Assembly (NCBI GenBank): GCA_948441955.1
Contig: CAOJQZ010000084.1
Coordinates: 1 to 9,797, forward strand
From: an uncultured Lachnospiraceae bacterium
Lineage (GTDB): Bacteria; Bacillota; Clostridia; Lachnospirales; Lachnospiraceae
Direction: 5' to 3'
Length of the DNA: 9,797 nucleotides
Within the stretch, counting starts at the first letter, position 1; each line of letters starts with the position of its first letter. Positions 6,022 through 9,797 of the stretch are shown here, piece by piece. Below the pieces are notes generated by a model. It ran no database searches. It saw only the letters and a program-made list of their open reading frames with translations, and was not told the origin of the DNA. The position numbers were made by a program, and so were the translations under genes.

Positions 6022-7281
6022 ATGGGTGTGAAGCTTTGCGTCTGTATGCCGACCTGCAACCGAAGCGTGTGTATAGCGCGGATATTGAAAGAAGAGCTTG
6101 AGCTTTTGAGCAGGACGGGCATTGATATCTACATCTATGATTCAAGCAGTGACGATAGTACAAAGGTATTGGTTTCTGACTATCAAAGCAAAGGTTATCA
6201 AAATCTTTATTATAAATATATTGATTATACTGTCCACGCGAATAAAAAGGCTTATCTGATTTTTAAAGCGGCGGAGAGCACAGGGTATGATTATATCTGG
6301 ATGATACACGATCATACTTACTGTAACGATGAAAAGGGACTGCATTATATTTTGCAGGCGCTGGAGAAAGGCTGCGATTTTTATCTTCTGAATATGCAGA
6401 GCAAAGATTTTCATATGACGGAGATAAAGGAGCTGGATGAGTTTTTATTGTTGGGTGCATGGCCTCTTAACAGCTTCGGCGCGTCCATTTTGAAAATAGA
6501 TTCGTTTATCAGGGGAACGGACTGGAGAGAGATGTCTAAGAAGTATCTGAAAAAAAAGACGCTGAATTACGCTCACGTGGGTTTTTATTTTGAAAGGGCG
6601 GCGCAGATTGCGGATATAAAAATCTGCCGTTTGGAGCTTCCAAGGGAATATTTTTTGGATTTTCTGAGATATGAAAAAACAAGCTGGGACAGGGGAACCA
6701 TCCGTATTTGTACAGAATGCTGGGGAAGTAATATTCTGGGCTTACCTGATATTTATAAAAAGAAATATGAGGCGCTAAAAACTCAGGATAAATGGTTTCT
6801 GTCAAAATATAAATTGATTTTTTATAAGAAAAGCGGGCAATTTACAGTGAAAAGTTTTATGAGATACCGTAAATGGTTTCGTCTGATGTCGCCGGAAACC
6901 TATCTGCAGAATTTCCTGATCGCTATATTACCTTTCAGGACTTCTAAATATATCTTTTGCCATAAACTAGTAAAACGGATAAAAAAAGCCCGACGGGAGA
7001 ATCAAAATATATTTATTTATGGTGCTGGAAGGCATGCGGTGGAATGTGCGGATCTGCTGAACAATATTGGACTGGATTTTGATGCGTTTATCGTTACGTC
7101 AACGGAGGGGAATCCGGAAACCCTTGCAGGACGTCCGGTAGTTGCTGCAGAGGCGGCGCTTAAGAAAGGGGCCGCGCTGATTATTATAGCTGTTTTAACA
7201 AGCGGAGTTCATGAGGTTGAGAAGTATATCGGACAGTTAAACGGCAAAAGCGGCCCGGGAGATTGCATTATTTTTGAATAA
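6022..7281 (+). CDS. Divergent family 2-like glycosyltransferase with C-terminal Rossmann module
   Basis: A 419-residue protein. Residues about 3-210 resemble a GT-A family 2 glycosyltransferase: KLCVCMPTCNRSVCIARIL (4-22), IYIYDSSSDDST (36-47) and GYDYIWMIHDHTY (88-100). The position where GT2 enzymes carry DXD reads His96-Asp97-His98, an unusual metal site. Residues about 240-320 are basic and aromatic (several KYK, RYRKWF segments) and could hold the protein against the membrane. Residues about 328-405 are a Rossmann-like module: QNIFIYGAGRHAVECADLL (328-346), LDFDAFIVTS (351-360) and ALIIIAV (385-391). GGGGAGG at 6010-6016 lies 5 bp before the ATG at 6022. It starts 23 bp after the isomerase and ends 22 bp before rfbG. 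The role is probably sugar transfer in the cytoplasm; specificity is unknown, and a transferase with a different leaving group cannot be excluded. Confidence 0.8.
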   Translation: MGVKLCVCMPTCNRSVCIARILKEELELLSRTGIDIYIYDSSSDDSTKVLVSDYQSKGYQNLYYKYIDYTVHANKKAYLIFKAAESTGYDYIWMIHDHTYCNDEKGLHYILQALEKGCDFYLLNMQSKDFHMTEIKELDEFLLLGAWPLNSFGASILKIDSFIRGTDWREMSKKYLKKKTLNYAHVGFYFERAAQIADIKICRLELPREYFLDFLRYEKTSWDRGTIRICTECWGSNILGLPDIYKKKYEALKTQDKWFLSKYKLIFYKKSGQFTVKSFMRYRKWFRLMSPETYLQNFLIAILPFRTSKYIFCHKLVKRIKKARRENQNIFIYGAGRHAVECADLLNNIGLDFDAFIVTSTEGNPETLAGRPVVAAEAALKKGAALIIIAVLTSGVHEVEKYIGQLNGKSGPGDCIIFE

Positions 7282-7285
7282 AATT

Positions 7286-7291
7286 AGAGGG
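7286..7291 (+). promoter_or_regulatory. Ribosome binding site for rfbG
   Basis: AGAGGG ends 12 bp before the ATG at 7304. Spacing is long, but this ATG gives the N-terminal length usual for RfbG. The in-frame TTG at 7274 would overlap the previous gene and lacks a site of its own; the ATG at 7293 is out of frame. Confidence 0.5.
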
Positions 7292-7303
7292 AATGCTGTT
7301 AAC

Positions 7304-8368
7304 ATGTGTAAAGAAATTTTAGAATTTTATCGAAACAAAAAAGTGTTTGTCACAGGTCACACAGGTTTTAAAGGTTCCTGGTTATGTAAGATGCTGGAAA
7401 ATTATGGCGCTAAGGTTACGGGCTATAGCCTGGAGCCGCCGGAGGAATCCTCCCTTTTTCATATTGCAGGAATAGACAAGGGTATGCGCTCCGTGATTGG
7501 CGATATAAGAGATTATGAAAGACTGAAAGAAGCGTACGACGAGGCGCAGCCGGAGGTTGTGTTTCATCTGGCGGCGCAGCCGATTGTCAGGGAAGGGTAT
7601 AAAAATCCGGCATACACCTATGAAACGAATGTAATGGGAACCGTGAATATTCTGGAATGTGTCCGTAACACCAGCTGTGTAAAGTCCTTTTTAAATGTGA
7701 CGACAGACAAGGTTTATAAAAATAAAGAATGGGAATGGGGCTACCGGGAAAATGACGAATTGGACGGGTATGATCCCTATTCTAATTCCAAGTCCTGTTC
7801 GGAGCTGGTTACGCACAGTTATAAAAGCGCTTTCTTTTCTAATCCGGATCGTCGTGTTCCAATTTCAACGGCGCGCGCCGGAAATGTAATTGGAGGAGGA
7901 GATTTTGCAAGTGACAGGATTATTCCGGATTGTGTGAGGGCTGCAATAGACGGAAGAGATATAATTGTGCGGAATCCCTATTCGGTAAGGCCGTATCAGC
8001 ATGTACTGGAACCGCTTTACGTATACCTGATGATTGCCGCGAAACAGTCTGCCGACCTAAAATACGAGGGATATTATAATGTGGGACCTGATATACAGGA
8101 CTGCCTGCAGACAGGAACCTTGGTAAACGAGTTTGTAAAATGCTGGGGGAGTAACCTGAAATGGATTAATCAGCATGATGGCGGCCCCCACGAAGCGGGT
8201 TTTCTGAAACTGGATTGTGCAAGGCTTAAGTCAGTCTTTGGATGGCGGCCCCGCTGGGATGTGCATGAAGCGGTGAAAAGGACAGTGGAATGGACGAAGT
8301 GCTGGAATTCAGGCGGAGATGTAACGGTATGTATGGACAGACAGATAGAAGAATTTCTGGAAAAGTAG
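7304..8368 (+). CDS. rfbG: CDP-glucose 4,6-dehydratase
   Basis: A 354-residue extended short-chain dehydrogenase/reductase, the usual length for RfbG (also called DdhB or AscB). It converts CDP-D-glucose to CDP-4-keto-6-deoxy-D-glucose using tightly bound NAD+, in the cytoplasm. Visible features: the NAD-binding loop VTGHTGFKGSWL at 16-27, which is diagnostic of RfbG, GDIRD at 66-70, HLAAQPIVREGY at 88-99, catalytic TTDKVY at 133-138 (Thr, Asp and Lys in the dehydratase pattern), and the YxxxK pair Tyr159/Lys163 in DPYSNSKSC. The NVIGGGDFASDRIIPD and RPYQHVLEPL segments match the substrate-binding half. The start at ATG 7304 leaves 11 residues before the first beta strand. It is followed 12 bp later by rfbH, which uses its product. 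No glucose-1-phosphate cytidylyltransferase (rfbF) to supply CDP-glucose is visible in the window. Confidence 0.95.
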   Translation: MCKEILEFYRNKKVFVTGHTGFKGSWLCKMLENYGAKVTGYSLEPPEESSLFHIAGIDKGMRSVIGDIRDYERLKEAYDEAQPEVVFHLAAQPIVREGYKNPAYTYETNVMGTVNILECVRNTSCVKSFLNVTTDKVYKNKEWEWGYRENDELDGYDPYSNSKSCSELVTHSYKSAFFSNPDRRVPISTARAGNVIGGGDFASDRIIPDCVRAAIDGRDIIVRNPYSVRPYQHVLEPLYVYLMIAAKQSADLKYEGYYNVGPDIQDCLQTGTLVNEFVKCWGSNLKWINQHDGGPHEAGFLKLDCARLKSVFGWRPRWDVHEAVKRTVEWTKCWNSGGDVTVCMDRQIEEFLEK

Positions 8369-8380
8369 GAGAGTGATAAA

Positions 8381-9727
8381 ATGGCAGTTTGGAGGAACGA
8401 AAAGGAGGCAAGGGGACAGATTAAAGGGCTCGTTGCAGAATATTATCATGAGTTTAAGAAGCCGGAAATAGAGAAAGGATTTGTGCCCGGGGAAAGAATC
8501 TCTTATGCGTCCCGGGTTTATGATGAGAAAGAGATGTGCAGCCTGGTAGACGCAGCTCTGGATTTCTGGCTTACGACAGGCCGTTTCTCGGACACCTTTG
8601 AAAAGGAGTTTGCCGATTGGCTTGGCGTGCGCTATGCAAGTCTGGTGAACAGCGGGTCTTCAGCAAATCTTCTGGCGTTTATGGCTCTTACGGCGCCGGA
8701 GCTTGGAGAGAGACGAATTAAACGTGGAGATGAGGTGATTACGGTTGCCTGCGGATTTCCCACGACGGTTACTCCGATGCTGCAGTATGGCGCGGTTCCG
8801 GTGTTTGTAGATGTTACGGTGCCTCAGTATAATATTGATGTGTCCAGGCTTAAAGAGGCATACAGCCCGAAGACAAAAGCAGTGATGATTGCCCATACGC
8901 TAGGAAATCCTTTTGATATAAAAGAAGTGAAAGCATTTTGTGAAAAACAGAATCTTTGGCTTGTAGAGGATAACTGCGATGCGCTGGGAACAAAATATAC
9001 CATAGATGGGGAAACGAAATTTACAGGAAGCTGGGGAGATATCGGTACAAGTAGTTTTTACCCGCCCCATCATATGACGATGGGAGAAGGGGGCTGTGTG
9101 TATACAGATAATCCGCTGTTAAATAAGTTAATAAAAAGTTATCGTGACTGGGGCCGGGACTGTGTGTGTCCATCAGGCCGGGACAATCTGTGCGGCCACC
9201 GTTTCGAAGGGCAGTTTGGAGAGCTTCCCAAAGGATATGATCATAAATATGTGTACAGCCATTTTGGATATAATCTGAAAGTTACGGATATGCAGGCGGC
9301 GGTCGGCGTGGAGCAGTTAAAGAAATTTCCGGATTTTATAAAAGCGCGCCGCCATAATTGGGAGCGTTTACGTAAGAAGCTTGTGGAAATATCAGACAAG
9401 GTCATTCTTCCGGAGCCGTGTGAGAACAGCGAGCCGTCCTGGTTTGGATTTTTGCTGAGCATTAGAGAGGGCAGCGGACTGGAGCGGGATAGAGTCACCC
9501 GGTATATTGAGGATCACAATATCCAGACCCGTCTGCTTTTCAGTGGAAATTTGATTAAGCATCCTTGTTTTGACGAGATACGGGGGACAGAAGCATACCG
9601 TGTAAGCGGGGATCTGATGGTGACTGACTTTATTATGACTCACGCGTTCTGGGTTGGCGTATATCCAGGAATGACGGATGAAAAAGTTGATTATATGGCG
9701 CAGATAATAAAAGAGGCTGTAAGGTAG
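8381..9727 (+). CDS. rfbH: CDP-4-keto-6-deoxy-D-glucose 3-dehydrase (E1), PMP and [2Fe-2S] enzyme
   Basis: A 448-residue aminotransferase-fold enzyme that performs the C-3 dehydration of CDP-4-keto-6-deoxyglucose, the committed step to 3,6-dideoxyhexoses; known homologues are RfbH, DdhC and AscC. Key family traits are visible. SGSSANLLAF at 91-100 and VEDNCDALG at 195-203 bind the cofactor. SSFYPPHHMTMGEGG at 224-238 has His230 where aminotransferases have the PLP lysine, the hallmark of this family. Cys261, Cys263 and Cys271 (C-x-C-x7-C), with Cys199 upstream, fit the E1 iron-sulfur ligands. YNLKVTDMQAAVGVEQL at 288-304 is the usual C-terminal family motif. The ATG at 8381 follows AGGAG at 8367-8371, which overlaps the rfbG stop codon, so the two are tightly coupled. 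The reductase partner E3 (RfbI/DdhD/AscD) is not in the window. Confidence 0.95.
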   Translation: MAVWRNEKEARGQIKGLVAEYYHEFKKPEIEKGFVPGERISYASRVYDEKEMCSLVDAALDFWLTTGRFSDTFEKEFADWLGVRYASLVNSGSSANLLAFMALTAPELGERRIKRGDEVITVACGFPTTVTPMLQYGAVPVFVDVTVPQYNIDVSRLKEAYSPKTKAVMIAHTLGNPFDIKEVKAFCEKQNLWLVEDNCDALGTKYTIDGETKFTGSWGDIGTSSFYPPHHMTMGEGGCVYTDNPLLNKLIKSYRDWGRDCVCPSGRDNLCGHRFEGQFGELPKGYDHKYVYSHFGYNLKVTDMQAAVGVEQLKKFPDFIKARRHNWERLRKKLVEISDKVILPEPCENSEPSWFGFLLSIREGSGLERDRVTRYIEDHNIQTRLLFSGNLIKHPCFDEIRGTEAYRVSGDLMVTDFIMTHAFWVGVYPGMTDEKVDYMAQIIKEAVR

Positions 9728-9756
9728 CTGCCTAAAAACGGGAGGTTATAGAAAGA

Positions 9757-9797
9757 ATGTGCAAACTGGCTATAGGTGTCCCCACATATAATAGAGC
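9757..9797 (+). CDS. Glycosyltransferase family 2, N-terminal fragment cut by the window end
   Basis: Thirteen codons are visible: MCKLAIGVPTYNR and an incomplete alanine codon follow-on. The KLAIGVPTYNRA pattern is the first beta strand and nucleotide-binding turn of GT2 glycosyltransferases. GGGAGG at 9740-9745 precedes the ATG at 9757 by 11 bp, and the gene lies 29 bp after rfbH on the same strand. The start resembles that of the glycosyltransferase at 6022 (KLCVCMPTCNRS), which may be an ancient paralogue. Nothing else can be judged. Confidence 0.7.
   Translation, partial: MCKLAIGVPTYNR

Noticed and set aside
7274..7303. TTG start extending RfbG by 10 residues
   Set aside because: It overlaps the end of the previous gene and lacks a ribosome binding site; ATG 7304 gives the usual RfbG N-terminus.
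1..9797. tRNA, rRNA, CRISPR arrays, insertion sequences, riboswitches and Wzx/Wzy membrane proteins
   Set aside because: None seen: no repeated spacer arrays, no transposase motifs, no long hydrophobic multi-helix ORF, and intergenic gaps are too short for structured leaders.

Overview
The window is an interior piece of a surface-polysaccharide (capsule, exopolysaccharide or cell-wall glycan) biosynthesis locus. Every supported gene is on the + strand. Gaps between genes are 12 to 75 bp, most genes have AGGAG-like ribosome binding sites, and no internal terminator or convincing promoter was seen, so this looks like one polycistronic unit that continues past both ends. Purine-rich Shine-Dalgarno sites, moderate to low GC, and the protein styles (nucleotide-sugar dehydrogenase tail, GT32 and FkbM proteins carrying small Rossmann modules) suggest an anaerobic Firmicute, probably a Lachnospiraceae-type Clostridium relative. 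The organism call is an inference from style, not from a marker gene.

Layout: (1) 1-171, the 3' end of a UDP-glucose 6-dehydrogenase-like gene. (2) 224-1729, a fusion of a sugar-1-phosphate nucleotidyltransferase with an APH/choline-kinase-fold kinase. (3) 1781-3076, a GT2 glycosyltransferase with a C-terminal Rossmann module. (4) 3152-4223, an FkbM-family methyltransferase with an N-terminal Rossmann module, interrupted by a single-base frameshift near 3272-3275. (5) 4242-5351, a Rossmann module fused to a GT32 glycosyltransferase. (6) 5411-5998, a KdsD/KpsF-type SIS-domain sugar-phosphate isomerase without CBS domains. (7) 6022-7281, a divergent GT2-like glycosyltransferase with a C-terminal Rossmann module. 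(8) 7304-8368, rfbG, CDP-glucose 4,6-dehydratase. (9) 8381-9727, rfbH, CDP-4-keto-6-deoxyglucose 3-dehydrase. (10) 9757-9797, the first codons of another GT2 glycosyltransferase.

Working together: the dehydrogenase should supply a UDP-uronic acid. RfbG and RfbH commit CDP-glucose to a CDP-3,6-dideoxyhexose pathway, while the cytidylyltransferase (RfbF), the E3 reductase and the final reductase or epimerase are not visible here. The isomerase plus the kinase-nucleotidyltransferase fusion could form a second, unassigned activated-sugar route. The glycosyltransferases assemble the repeat unit, and the FkbM protein, if functional, would O-methylate it.

The most notable observations are the reuse of a small Rossmann module in four different enzymes, at either the N- or C-terminus; the frameshift in the methyltransferase gene; the unusual kinase-nucleotidyltransferase fusion near a Kdo-pathway-type isomerase in an apparently Gram-positive setting; and a 3,6-dideoxyhexose cassette in that same setting. 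No complete new system is demonstrated. No tRNA, rRNA, CRISPR array, insertion sequence or attachment site was found, and no gene-free stretch exceeds 75 bp.
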